Positions 36,957 through 47,582 of a DNA stretch of 64,000 bases are shown piece after piece. A program made the position numbers and the translations under genes. The stretch's first letter is position 1. Each line of letters begins with the position of its first letter. The DNA lies in NCBI GenBank assembly GCA_963573315.1, contig OY752147.1, forward strand, positions 496,001 to 560,000. Reading direction: 5' to 3'. The DNA comes from Entomortierella parvispora (lineage: Eukaryota > Mortierellomycota > Mortierellomycetes > Mortierellales > Mortierellaceae). The notes beneath the pieces are model-generated. The model saw only the letters and a program-made list of their open reading frames with translations, searched no databases and had not been told where the DNA came from.

Positions 36957-38365
36957 TCAATTTTCTGGCGAGGCGTTGGTCAAGAGGCCGACCCAGTTGT
37001 GGTAGCCTACACGTGTCCACCCACAGCGCTCCATAAACTCCATCGTCGGGTGATTGTCATCGATGCAGTCTGCGTGGGCCACAAGCGTCTCTGATGAGAT
37101 GGGTTTCGCGTCGGGACCAAGAGTGTCCAAGATCGATCGGATCAATCGCATATGAGCCAGGCTCAAGTTCATCAGGACGAGGCGGCCTAAGCCCATCCTG
37201 CGATAGGCTGGCAGCACATGAAGCGCAGCTACAGAAACTGGTCGTTGTTGTTTTTTCACAATGAGCATGGTTAGATAGTCTGATCCAGTCATTACGGCTT
37301 CCTCCATTCACTGAAAAAGAAAAACAGACTTACAATCTTCATGAGATCCTGCCCAGGCAACCATTTCGCCACTCTTGTTTCTGAAGCACCTTGAAGTTTT
37401 GATGATGTGGCGACCATAGTATTCAGAATAAGGAACAGCATTCGAGCTGATCATCTGCTGAATATCTCTTTCCTCCATGGGCCCCAGAACCAGATCCTCT
37501 TCACGCTCGATCCGTTCACATTCCTGGACAACTGCAGTTTCATTCTCCAGAAGCTTCTTCTCGGTCATCACGAACTTTACAGCTCTGGTTCCTTTCGTGA
37601 AGCTGCCCAATGATCGAAGAGCCGGCATCCAAACATCATTCACGCAATAAAACATTTCATGCTGAGAATTTTCCCTCCCTAGAAAAAAAAAAGATGATTG
37701 AGCAAGTCAAGAATCTCAAAAATTGTCGAGAGCACCAAAGAAAAAGTATGGCGATCATGTCCTTTTTTGTCAACAAAACGAATCCTAGACTCACCTCCAG
37801 CCGCCCTTAGTTCACGAAGGTAGGCAACAACACTCGAGAGCAACATTCTCACGTTTTGATCGTGCGCCACGATCACGGGATCCGCAGTCGCTTTTTTCAA
37901 GTAAGAGGCGGCGTTAGCTTCGGTAGAGGAGTCGGTGGGCTTGGCGACATCCAATTGTCCCGCCTGTGCAGCCTCATCGGTCGTTGCCTTCATCAAATCC
38001 TCTTCACACCGTGGAAAGAAGGTGACAGCATGGCCAGAGATGGTCATGTCAATCAGAGTCTTGGCCGAACCGACTGCAGCGGTGGCTGTGATTGGCATTT
38101 CGATCGAGCGATGGTGAGGAGGAGGAGGGGGAGGTCTAGTCGAACCTGCAGACTCTTCGGTTTGGTTGGGATCCTTGGATCGAACCTGATTCCCTGGAGC
38201 CTGTTGAAGCTCTATCGCGGTAGTCAAGACCAGACCAAATTGCGAGACTGAGTGTGGAAGGAACTCTGCGAGCTCGGCAAGGTAGTCTGTATACTGGCGT
38301 TCGGGCGAGACAGGCACGAGAAGTTGTTTAGCATGGGGAATGGGCTTGTTTGACTCCAACAACAT
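36957..38365 (-). CDS. GNAT-fold acetyltransferase-like protein
   Basis: Exons 38365-37795, 37678-37334 and 37228-36957 give 395 aa. The C-terminal part carries the GNAT acetyl-CoA motif A: ALHVLPAYRRMGLGRLVLMNL (R/Q-x-x-G-x-G/A as RRMGLG), preceded by GEMVAWAGSHED. The last intron (37229-37333) is chosen because a CTAAC branch and a tttctgtag acceptor lie before ALHVLP and phase is kept; the nearer cag acceptor would break frame. The N-terminal about 190 residues are Ala/Pro-rich with no known domain. The fold resembles FR47/glycine-N-acyltransferase-like proteins; the substrate is unknown. Its stop lies 156 bp upstream of the HOP2 start on the same strand. Confidence 0.82.
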
Positions 38366-39089
38366 GGTGGGGGGGGTTTATTTTGGGAATGAAGAGAACA
38401 ATTAGTCAAGGAATGGTGGGACAGAAAACAGTTGATGAGTAAAGAAAGCGAGCTCCTTTCTTCCTTGTCCCTGCAGCCACTATGAGGGCTGACACAAGCG
38501 CCACCAACTCTGTGCAGCCGCCTGCCAGTGCCAGCCAGCCAGACAGCCAGTAATAACGCACGTGATTTATACCGCTCCACGTGACGCACATGACGTTGTC
38601 GGCTGCGGTGAGGGCGTGTTGGTCCTTGAACATGCACGAAGCATGCATCTCTTCTCTTTCCTTTCTCTTCAGTCCGTCCTCATCGTCCCTTCCCTTCTTG
38701 CCTTCCGTCTCCCAAGGTTCGTCCTTCCTGTTGTTGCCTTCTTGTTTGTCTCCTTCACTGTCATCATGCACCCTGAGCAACTTGGACGCTGACAATTGAC
38801 TGTGCTCTTTTGCTCTTCTCTCTCTCTCTCTCACCCGTGGCCATTTGCCTCTCCGTTAATTCTGGTGGTACTCTATTGCCTCTCTCCTTGGTTGTTTCGC
38901 AATGGCTCATTGAACTCGTCGCTGTCGTCGTCGTCATCATTCTTCATTATTGCCATATAGCCGTTTATCCTTCTATTCTTTCAGTTTTTTTCTTATTCCT
39001 CTCTTTTTTTTTCCATTCCAACCCAACAAAAGACTCCCGTTTTCCAACCGTCAAATCCACCTCTTAAACCCCCTTCAGCTCTTTTAGCC
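38366..39089. other. Divergent promoter, GNAT protein / subtilisin
   Basis: A 724-bp shared upstream region. It holds two CACGTG palindromes (38559-38564, 38578-38583) and TGACG elements near the GNAT side, and long CT-rich tracts (38640-38760, 38810-39060) leading into the protease ATG. No gene seen. Confidence 0.55.
38559..38583. promoter_or_regulatory. Paired CACGTG E-boxes
   Basis: Two perfect CACGTG palindromes with starts 19 bp apart, followed by GTGACGCACATGACGT. CACGTG is bound by bHLH factors (Cbf1, Pho4, Ino2/4 types). The pair sits about 200 bp 5' of the GNAT gene and about 510 bp 5' of the protease. Confidence 0.5.
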
Positions 39090-40910
39090 ATGCTTTTGAA
39101 GCTTTCTACTGTGGTCTTGTTGATGGCCTCCACCGCCACTGCTTTGCCCTCGTTCTTGCAGTCGGAGCGCCTCGCACCCATTGTTTCTTCCGCCAACGCA
39201 GATATCATTCCCGACTCGTACTTTGTCGTGTTCAAGAACGGTGTCCGTGCCAACGACCACTCTGCTTGGGTTCATGACCTCCACAAACGCGACTTGACCG
39301 CCAACGGTCTTTGGGACAGCATCGCTAGCGGAGTCAAGCACGTGTACGACATGGGCGACTTCCAGGGTATTGCCGGTCGCTTCCGCCCCGATGTTCTTGA
39401 CGAGATCCGCAAGAACCCCGATGTAAGGCTTGTTTGATTTGATCGTGTCGTTTACTGCTGTGGTGTTTGCTTTTGTGCATTTGAAGGCAGCTTCTGTTTC
39501 TTCTGGGGAATGTGGATATGGAGGGGAGAGCGCCACCGTTGAATTCAACTCAGCAGAGCGGGGATGCTTTTGTGAACTTGGGGCCTGTCTGTGGCAGGCA
39601 TTCTAGAGAGAAGAGCGCTTTTTTTCACCTGCAGGCCCACGGGACCGACGTACCTGTCCTGTGCTATGCCATTGCTCCCTCCCCTGACGTTGGTACCGCT
39701 TGGGGAAGAGGACCAGTCAGGCTGGAGCAGGGTGGGCACGCAGGCAGGCAGGCAGTCACCTGGTCTCTGTGTCGACTTCTGTTCCATTTATGGCATCGTC
39801 ATTGAACCATAAATTACATCTTGCATCCGTGCATTGCGTCGTCAAAAGAGGAGCCTTCGTGTGGACTGACTGACGACCAACTAACTGGCTGACTGACGGG
39901 TTGACTGACGCTACCCTCCATCTCATCCTGCCCTTCACTCCTAGGTCGACTACATTGAGCGTGATCAGGTCGTCTATGCATCCGAGACCCAGAAGGGTGC
40001 CCCATGGGGACTTGCCCGTATTTCGCACCGCAAACCCCTCACCCTCGGCACTTTCAACAAGTACGAGCACGACCCCAACGGAGGCAATGGCGTCACTGTC
40101 TTCGTGATCGACACTGGTGTCAACACTGAGCACAAGGAATTCCAGGGCAGAGCCAAGTGGGGCAAAACTATTCCTAGTGGCGACCCAGACCAGGATGACA
40201 ACGGTCACGGTACTCACTGCGCCGGAACCATTGGCAGCAGAGCCTATGGTGTCTCCAAGAAGGCCAATATTGTCGCTGTCAAGGTCTTGCGCTCCAACGG
40301 CTCAGGCACCATGGCTGATGTCGTTGCTGGTGTCGACTTTGCTGTCTCGCAGCATTTGTCCCTCCAGTCCAAGCAGGGCAGCAAGTACAAGGGATCTGTT
40401 GCCAATATGTCTCTTGGTGGTGGCAAGTCTCGCCCCTTGGATGCCGCTGTTGCTGGCGCTGTGGAGGCCGGTCTTCACTTTGCTGTCGCTGCAGGAAACG
40501 ACAACAGGGATGCATGCGACTACTCTCCCGCAGGTGTTGAGACTGCGGTGACTGTCGGTGCCTCGTCTTTGGATGACTCGCGTGCTTACTTCTCCAACCA
40601 CGGTCCTTGCGTCGACATTTTCGGACCCGGAAAAGACATCCTGTCGACCTGGATTGGCTCTGATGATGCCAGACGTACCATCTCTGGTACTTCCATGGCC
40701 TCGCCCCACGTCGCTGGTCTCATTGCCTACTACCTCTCGTTGACGCCCGAGAATGCCTCCGCCTTCCACACCGGCCCCTTGACCCCCAAGGAGATGAAGA
40801 AGTACCTCATCGCTCGCGCCACTCGTGATGTCTTGACTGATGTCAACGATAAGACCCCCAATCTGTTGATCTACAACAACATTGTCGACGACCAGTTCTA
40901 CGCCTGGTAA
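39090..40910 (+). CDS. Secreted subtilisin-like serine protease (S8, proteinase K type)
   Basis: Exons 39090-39422 and 39945-40910, phase 0, give 432 aa. A signal peptide (LLKLSTVVLLMASTATALP) is followed by an I9 propeptide inhibitor domain (DSYFVVFKNGV to YIERDQVVYA). The catalytic triad is visible: Asp167 in VIDTGV, His199 in NGHGTHCAGT, Ser361 in SGTSMASPHVAG; the oxyanion Asn lies in AAGNDNRDACDYSP. Mature enzyme would begin near residue 125. Codon bias is strong. The single intron is long (522 nt) and has repeated CTGAC units near 39865-39910. It is likely a secreted or vacuolar proteinase for nutrient supply. Confidence 0.95.
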
Positions 40911-41161
40911 ATTCCTTTGGCATTTGTTGGCCATACAGTAGAAACAAGCAGGGAAGATAACAGGGAGGCATCTGGAAGATTTGGTCTGGGAAGAATGCCT
41001 CTCTTTACACGACTCGCACAACTCCCCTGTCGCCATCCTTGCTTTTATGACTACTTCTAGACAAAAAAAAAACTCCCCTGTGTATATCTCTTTTTCTTTC
41101 TCACGATTCTGTCTGGATCCTTCTCTGAATAAATGTGTATTATAAAAAACTTGACAGAGAA

Positions 41162-43196
41162 CTATAACCTCGCACGAGAGGATGTACCATGTTGAACGTG
41201 GTCGCGTGTGATGTCAGACAATTTGCAGCATCCCGCTAAAGCCATGGCGAGCTCAAACTCTTGTTGGATCAGGTCAAGCGCGAGGGTGACACCTTCCTCG
41301 CCCTACATATAAAGAAGTGAACTTGTTGTTAGGAGGAATGAACAGACACTTGACGTATACATCAAGCCAGTGTAAAAAGGAGTGTATGCCCTACATTGTG
41401 AGCAAGACCCCAAAGGATAGGGCGCCCCAAAAAGACGGCCTTGGCGCCCAGCGCCAGGGCCTTGAGAACATCGGTTCCTTTACGGACTCCTCCGTCAATA
41501 TACACCTCCACATTTCTGTCCTTAACCGCCTCCAGGACCTCTGGAAGAGCGTCGATCTACAGACAACAAACAAATAGTCAGCAGAATGTAACGGAGATCT
41601 CCTGCTCAGAACAAAAACAATCATCTCCCACTTACGGTGGCAAGAACGCCATCCAGCTGTCTTCCTCCATGATTACTGACCAAGATACCCTCGACTCCGA
41701 TATCGGCAGCCATCTTTGCGTCCTCGGCCGTCAACACTCCCTTGACCACAACGGGCAACTTGGTGATGGATCGCACCCAAGCAATGTCGCTCCAGTTCAA
41801 GGTTGGGTCAATCTGAGAGACCACATAGGCAGCCAAGCTCGATTCTTGTCGGACAACCTTGATTCCCTTAGTTTGATCGGCAGCGTGTTTGGCAGCGTCT
41901 TCTGCAGCGACATCTTTATCCAAGATGGTTGCCATCGTGACCTTTGAATCCTTGGTCTCAAAGTTGGCCATAGTCATGTGCGCAGGAAGCTTGAACACGT
42001 TGCGGACATCTGCCAACCTTCGTCCAAGGAAGGGTGTGTCAACAGTGATGACCAGGGCTAAATAATTCACGAGAATTTTTCCGGAGAAGAATCAGTTCAA
42101 GAGGACTTTTCTTTTTTCTTTTTTTTTTTTTTTTTGTTGGCGTTTGTGACACTTTACGCGCCAACTTTCATTCGTGGACTCGTATTGTTGATCTGTTGAT
42201 GCGTTGTGGTTCTTCATCTTCTCTTGCTTCTTCTGCACCCCTCGACCTATATTCCCTGGATCAAGTGCATGTTGATCGTTTGCTGTTCTCGGTCACCCCG
42301 ACCCCTGTGCATGTGCATCGGGCATGTCCAAAGAAAGTTACGCGTCTGTGTTCTGTTCAAAAATATTTTTTTTTACCTTTGTACCCAGCCGCCTCTACTC
42401 TTCGGATCAATTGCTCTGTGACGGCTCGGTCTTTGTACACGTAGAGCTGAAACCAGTAAAGAGGCAAACCGGTCGAAGAGCCATCCACTGGAACCTCTTT
42501 TCCAGCCGCGATCGTGTCCTCGGCTGAGGTCGTGGACCAGGAAGAAAGAATCATGCATTTTTTGGCTTTTGCTGCAGCTGCAAGAGTTCCTCCCGCATTG
42601 TTTGTGTTCAGTAGCGAGACAGAAAGAGATAGGGACAAAGATAACAAAAAAAAAAAAAAAAAAAAAGGGCAGTTTGAGAATCAATTCGAGCATTGTGGTT
42701 CTTGTTCCTGTATCGATCGTAAGCATCCCCAAACGATTTAGCCCCCTGTACTCCTGCTCTGGTAAAAGAGTGCAGCTTCGTTACCTCGAGCAGTGGCCTT
42801 TTCGCCCTCATTGTTGGCAAGGCGCTGCATAGCCGTGGGAGCAATACAGATCGGACTGTTCACTGTGTGTCCGAGCAAGGTGGTCACTGTGGAGACCTTG
42901 GAGACATCTCTCAAGATCCTTGGACGGAGTCTAAGACTGGAATGACAAAAGGAGGAACGTGGAGAGGAGGAGACTGAGGTTAGAGACTGAAGACCAACAT
43001 CCAGTTATTTCTTTTACGGACCTGGGAAGATCAAAAGATAATTGACATACCGACTATAGGCTTCCTGATTGTCCTTGAGGGTTTGCATATCGTTGGCTCC
43101 ACTCCTGTAGTAGTCAAGAGCGTTGAGGGCGAGGGTGGTTTGGGCATTGTGCTCGAGGTCGGCGATGGAGATGGGGACGAGTTGGCTAGGACGCAT
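41162..43196 (-). CDS. FMN-dependent 2-hydroxyacid oxidase/dehydrogenase
   Basis: Oxidises 2-hydroxy acids (lactate, glycolate or longer). Six exons (43196-43051, 42930-42785, 42577-42377, 42057-41636, 41556-41395, 41302-41162) give 405 aa in phase. Seen: [60 protein letters not shown], active-site [30 protein letters not shown] and GRPILWGLA. The C-terminus ends ARL, a type 1 peroxisomal signal variant, so a peroxisomal location is inferred. No cytochrome b domain is present, so it resembles glycolate/HAO oxidases rather than yeast Cyb2. The exon 3 acceptor at 42578 is selected over an upstream AG because it restores the family sequence ATARAAAKA. Confidence 0.92.
42646..42666. repeat. Poly-A run (21 nt) in an oxidase intron
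   Basis: An uninterrupted A tract on the plus strand (poly-T on the oxidase sense strand) within intron 2. Its length is likely variable. Confidence 0.8.
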
Positions 43197-43471
43197 GGTG
43201 AATGGGCGGACGTGTGTGTTGAGGAATGAACGAGTCAAAGCCGGGAAGAAGTTGCAGCTTTTGAACAGAAATTTGCTCAGTGGTGATGGCTCACGTGACG
43301 AGGCACGAAAAAAAAAAAAGAAAAGAACGCATGCATGCATGCATCTCTCTTTTTTTGAACAATCCATTCGATTCAGGACGACTGCAGAGCCTAACACAGA
43401 CTCGCCTAGCAACTGTCTTCGACCAGCTACTGAGGATACAACAATCGGGCGTGGATTCATTTGAGCCAAAC
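43197..43471. promoter_or_regulatory. Compact bidirectional promoter (oxidase / PCID2)
   Basis: Only 275 bp separate two opposed ATGs. The region holds an A run and a short ATGC repeat (about 43330-43342). No TATA box is obvious. Confidence 0.5.
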
Positions 43472-45332
43472 ATGAAGCTTAGCACCGCAATCACCAATGT
43501 GAATCAAGGCATCCTCAGCGAGGACGACAGCAAGGTCGCCGCCAACTTTGCTGTCTTCAGCCGAAATGCCGAGAAGATGGTCCAAGGGTTCTCAGAATCG
43601 GTAAATGAGACAAGAAAACCTTTGTTGGGGATATGGAATAGCGCCGATCAGCTGCTGTATTGCCAACTGCATTTCGGGGTACACAGCATACTTACACTCA
43701 CTCGGATCTGTAGGATTATGAAGTGCAGAGGATGTGCAAGGATAGACTCCCTGCACCTTGGGGAGAGATGATGTTCCATCATGTTTTGGCGTGCAGGGGC
43801 GTGCAACGACGCGACTTTTCGGTTGCCCACAAGGAACAACTGAACGCTGTCAAGTAAGCTTAGCAACACGATTCCTTTTGTCTCCCGCCTGCTCTCGAGA
43901 GTATACTGATATTTATGATCTTTCTGTCTTCGCTGAAACTTGTGATCTGCAGCATTTTTCATCGTGAATTTCAAACAATGACAAATTGGCCATTGGAGGT
44001 TCTTTACATTCTTAATGGAGATTTGAGAAGACTTGCTGTCCAGGTAAAAATAACTTTATAAACAGATCACCTTCGAGTCGTCCTTACCAGATCGCCTAAT
44101 TATTTATTTATTCTTTTGCTCAGGCGGACAAGCAAATGGAAAAGAGAGGAGAAAAGCCCGTTAGACTGGAAGAGTGTGCAAGAACTATCAACAAGGCCTT
44201 CACTATTTGCATTACAGATCGGGCACAACTACGAATCTCAAAGAAATGGGGCACATATAACATCATTGGAATCCTTTTCAGGACCTACTTCCAGGTAAGG
44301 CACTGCATTCCACTGCCGAGGAAGCGGATCGTCCTCTTCTCCTATGAACTTACAACTTACTTTTGCGAAATCTTCCGTTTTTATCTTGGTAGTTGAAATC
44401 ACACAACCTTTGCAAGAATATTCTCCGCGCTGTCAAGGCATCTGATCTCCCTGATTTGGAAAGGTTCCCAATGGCTCATCAGGTCACCATCCGCTACTAT
44501 ACCGGAGTTCTCTCCTTTTTTAATGAGGACTTTAAAAAGGTACAATATATAAAGCGAACTAAGAAAAAGTCGGGGCGACGAGAATGAGACTTAACCAACA
44601 CACTTTCCTTCTCCTTTCTGTACTCTGTATAGGCTGAGCAGGATCTTCAGTTTGCGTTTGATAGCACGTTACCAGCTTTCCACCATAACCGAAGATTGAT
44701 CTTGCATTACTTGATCCCTACGAAGCTGCTGCATGGATCTTTACCTTCCGCTAGAACGCTTAAGGAGTTCCCAGAGTTGTCAGAACTCTACTTTCCCATT
44801 TCCAAGGCGATCAAGACAGGAAATATTCGCCTATTTGATGAGGCTTTGACTCAGGGAGGAAGTCGTCTGATTGGCCTGGGAACTTACTTGACTGTGGAGC
44901 GATCTCGAGGCGTTGCTGTCCGGACATTGTTCAAGAAAGTGTAAGTCAATTTTGAATTCTCATAATCTATAGCACCTGCGGAACTGTACTTAACACCATG
45001 TGCTTCTTATAGATACAACTGCCTGGGTAAGATCAACAAGATTGGTGTAGATTCTTTTAAGACAGCGCTTGAATTTGTCGGTGTTATTGCAGAAACGGAA
45101 GAAGTGGAGTGCATGTTGGCCAACATGATTGCACAGGTAATGCTTCAGTTGCTGTGAATGCATACAATTGAGGATCCCCCCCCCCCTTCTGAAGGCTCAA
45201 GAACCTAGTTACTAAATTGGTTTTTTTTTGCATTTACTATAGGGCTTTATGAGAGGATATCTTTCTCATGAAAAGAAGGTCTTGGTACTAAGTCAGAAAG
45301 ATCCATTCCCTTCTGTTCAACAGCAGTCATAG
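43472..45332 (+). CDS. PCID2: PCID2 / Thp1-like PCI-domain protein (TREX-2)
   Basis: A scaffold for mRNA export and transcription-coupled processes. Eight exons (43472-43600, 43714-43853, 43953-44043, 44124-44294, 44393-44539, 44633-44940, 45013-45136, 45243-45332) give 399 aa, the same length as human PCID2. Seen: DYEVQRMCKDRLPAPWGEMM, WPLEVLYILNGDLRRLAVQAD, SKKWGTYNIIGILFRTYF, RYYTGVLSFFNEDFKKAEQDL, LIPTKLLHGSLPS, and the PCI winged helix VRTLFKKVYNCLGKINKI then MLANMIAQGFMRGYLSHEKKV. Csn12 is the closest alternative family, but overall sequence favours PCID2. It is divergent from the oxidase gene, the ATGs being 275 bp apart. Confidence 0.94.
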
Positions 45333-45438
45333 TTGCGGACAATAGAACAACTCTTCAAATATATATTTAACGTCTCATTTTAGATGCATTGGCTACTTGT
45401 GGTGTGGCGAGGAATTGTTCGCATTTGCTCACTCGTAT

Positions 45439-46866
45439 CTAGATGGCTGAGTCCTGTGGATCCGTATCATTGTTTTCTTCAGCAGTTGCAAGAGACTTGA
45501 CGTAACCACTATCTTTCAAGTGATCCTCTTTCTTGCTCCTCTGAGAGTGCTTGACGCTCTGATCGTGAGTGTGATGTGCGGTCGTCTCGGGACTCACTTC
45601 CGGTATAGGGTAGTCGTTTACTTCCTGCTGTTCTCCTACGGTGGTAGTAGATTCGACCAATGTTTTCTTCCAATTGCTACCTAGTCTTTTTAGGGGCGAC
45701 GACAGGGATCCTACTGCGACTCTTCCTGCTGATCTGGACACCTTTGATATTCCAGAACGGGTAGACGATGGTAGAGAAGCAGGGGTAGGAATGGTCGTAA
45801 CAGATGAAGCCGACTTTCGATAGCGATAGTTTGGAAACGCGTTCAGGAATACCAGTCTCTCGATATCCGCCAATGTCTCGTACTGTAATTTGACATGCTC
45901 CGGCTCCTTTCTCCAAGATTGAGCCACATGACTCGATATCTGAGCTCCCGACATGTTCAGAAACTTGAAGAGGGCTCGATTGTCCTGTAAGATCTTTTTT
46001 TTATACAACATGAACGAGTTGTTGGGCCGTCGAGGGGCCGATCTGTTGCCGTGACGACCGTTGCGTCCGCTACGACCACCTATATTCCTGTTACCCTCTT
46101 TGATGGCGCTTGGACTTGTGTTAAGGAACGGCAACGACATGGAAGGGGAAACCGAGGGTCCTTCAGAAGAAGCGATCCCGCGCTTTGATTCCACTTCAGG
46201 AAATGAGTTGATTCTGTCCTTGATGGAAACCGCGCCGTTCAAAGCAGAGGGTGAAAGTTCGTGCGATTCCCTGACGCGCCATATAGGACTCGATGAGAAT
46301 TCGTATACCTCCACTGTTTCGGACACTGTAGGCTGTGAACCTGCTCTGCCGAGTGGGGGAGGCGGGGGATGTGGAGTCGATCTGGAGGACCGTGGATAAC
46401 AGGACGAGGATGAGGGTGGCCACTGATTTGAGGTTTCTCCTGATAGTAGAGACACGGAAAGATCGATGGGTAGATGCCTCGAGGTGGGGGTTGCCGCCGC
46501 AGGTGGCCATTGAACCAAAATCTCTGTGCCATGACTTAAGTTGGAGGGAGCCACCAAACCGATGCTCTCCATTGCGGGAATTCCGATCAGAGAATGGATG
46601 ATTGTCTCTCTGTCGCTGTTACCACTTGGTAGACGTGCTTCTGGCATTAAACCACAAGTACGAGCGTCGGTAAAGTCAACTGGGTGTGGCAATTGTAGTG
46701 CCGCAGAATCGTGCGATGAGACTGTAAACGTCCCAGTTGGAAGCAGAGTTCGCGATGAAGACGAACACGTCGAATTAGTAGTTGAGACTGTCGTGGCTGT
46801 AGCCGTTGTTATCATTTCAGTCGAAAGTTGAGAAGGAAGAGTGTCCACGGTTTGACGATGCTCCAT
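45439..46866 (-). CDS. MATA-type HMG-box protein
   Basis: A single-exon frame of 475 aa. An HMG box lies at about residues 277-348: RRPNNSFMLYKKKILQDN, then MSGAQISSHVAQSWRKE and EHVKLQYETLADIERL, closing with FPNYRYRK. The RRPNNSF start, ISS-h-W spacing and FPNYxYR end are those of fungal MATA-HMG (MAT1-2, Ste11, SexM/SexP) rather than HMGB or SOX boxes. The rest is Ser/Thr/Pro-rich and disordered, with a basic GGRSGRNGRHGNRSAPRR lead-in. Role: probably a sequence-specific transcription factor, possibly in mating or morphogenesis. The neighbours (PCID2, an unknown protein) are not the TPT/RnhA flanks of mucoralean sex loci. Confidence 0.87.
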   Translation of the reverse strand: MEHRQTVDTLPSQLSTEMITTATATTVSTTNSTCSSSSRTLLPTGTFTVSSHDSAALQLPHPVDFTDARTCGLMPEARLPSGNSDRETIIHSLIGIPAMESIGLVAPSNLSHGTEILVQWPPAAATPTSRHLPIDLSVSLLSGETSNQWPPSSSSCYPRSSRSTPHPPPPPLGRAGSQPTVSETVEVYEFSSSPIWRVRESHELSPSALNGAVSIKDRINSFPEVESKRGIASSEGPSVSPSMSLPFLNTSPSAIKEGNRNIGGRSGRNGRHGNRSAPRRPNNSFMLYKKKILQDNRALFKFLNMSGAQISSHVAQSWRKEPEHVKLQYETLADIERLVFLNAFPNYRYRKSASSVTTIPTPASLPSSTRSGISKVSRSAGRVAVGSLSSPLKRLGSNWKKTLVESTTTVGEQQEVNDYPIPEVSPETTAHHTHDQSVKHSQRSKKEDHLKDSGYVKSLATAEENNDTDPQDSAI

Positions 46867-47582
46867 GTCTGCCCTTGAAGTAATCCGCGGGAATACTGGA
46901 CTTGAGGACCTTGTAGCGTTTTGAAAATAAAAGAATGGTGCCGAGTATGGTTGGGATAGGCGGAGCGGAAGAGTTTCGGATCGTGAGCTTTGGGGAAATT
47001 GCAGGGGCGCCGAAAGTTGTTGCAGCTGCGGGTGAGGAGTGGTATGATAAAGCTGTTGACGACCGTTGCCTTTATCCCTTTGACAAATATCGAGATAGTT
47101 GGGATATTCTTGAGGCGGGCCGTTTACTACACGATAGTTTTGTTATGAGAAGGAAACGATTAGTCCTCACTTAAAACTGCAGCGGAGAGTACTCTCCTCG
47201 CCGCCTTCTTGCCAACAAAAACTTTTCTTGAAAAAGAAAAGTGGAGGGAGATACGACGAAAGTAGTTGATTTGAATATAGACTGCGGCTACGGAGGATAC
47301 ACAGAAACGGGTTGGAGGTTCCTTGTTCTGTGCTCTTCGCTGAACTTGGCGAGATTTTCGCAACATAGCATACCGCACAGTGGAAAGACATGAAAAAAGA
47401 AGATAGGCAGAAAGTGAAGGGATGATTGATGATAGCTTGGCTACATCGACAAAAGAACAAAGTTCCAACCAAGGTCCAAACCACAGAGAAATGTATATAA
47501 GAGGAAAGCAATGGAGTTGGAGAGTGGACAGAAAGAGAGAAAGGACAGAAAGAAAAGACAGAGAGGAAGATGAATCGACGGC
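46867..47582. other. HMG-box gene upstream region
   Basis: A 716-bp gap between two minus-strand genes. A TATATA-containing sequence lies near 47492-47500. The plus-strand frame 46935-47174 (79 codons) has no recognisable content. I see no gene. Confidence 0.45.

Noticed and set aside
37229-37333. Splicing the GNAT gene at the nearer cag acceptor (about 37312)
   Set aside because: It shifts the frame away from the acetyl-CoA motif; the later tttctgtag acceptor keeps phase and has a CTAAC branch site.
45439-46866. Calling this the sexM/sexP mating locus
   Set aside because: The HMG box fits, but the canonical transporter and helicase neighbours are missing, so only the domain is annotated.
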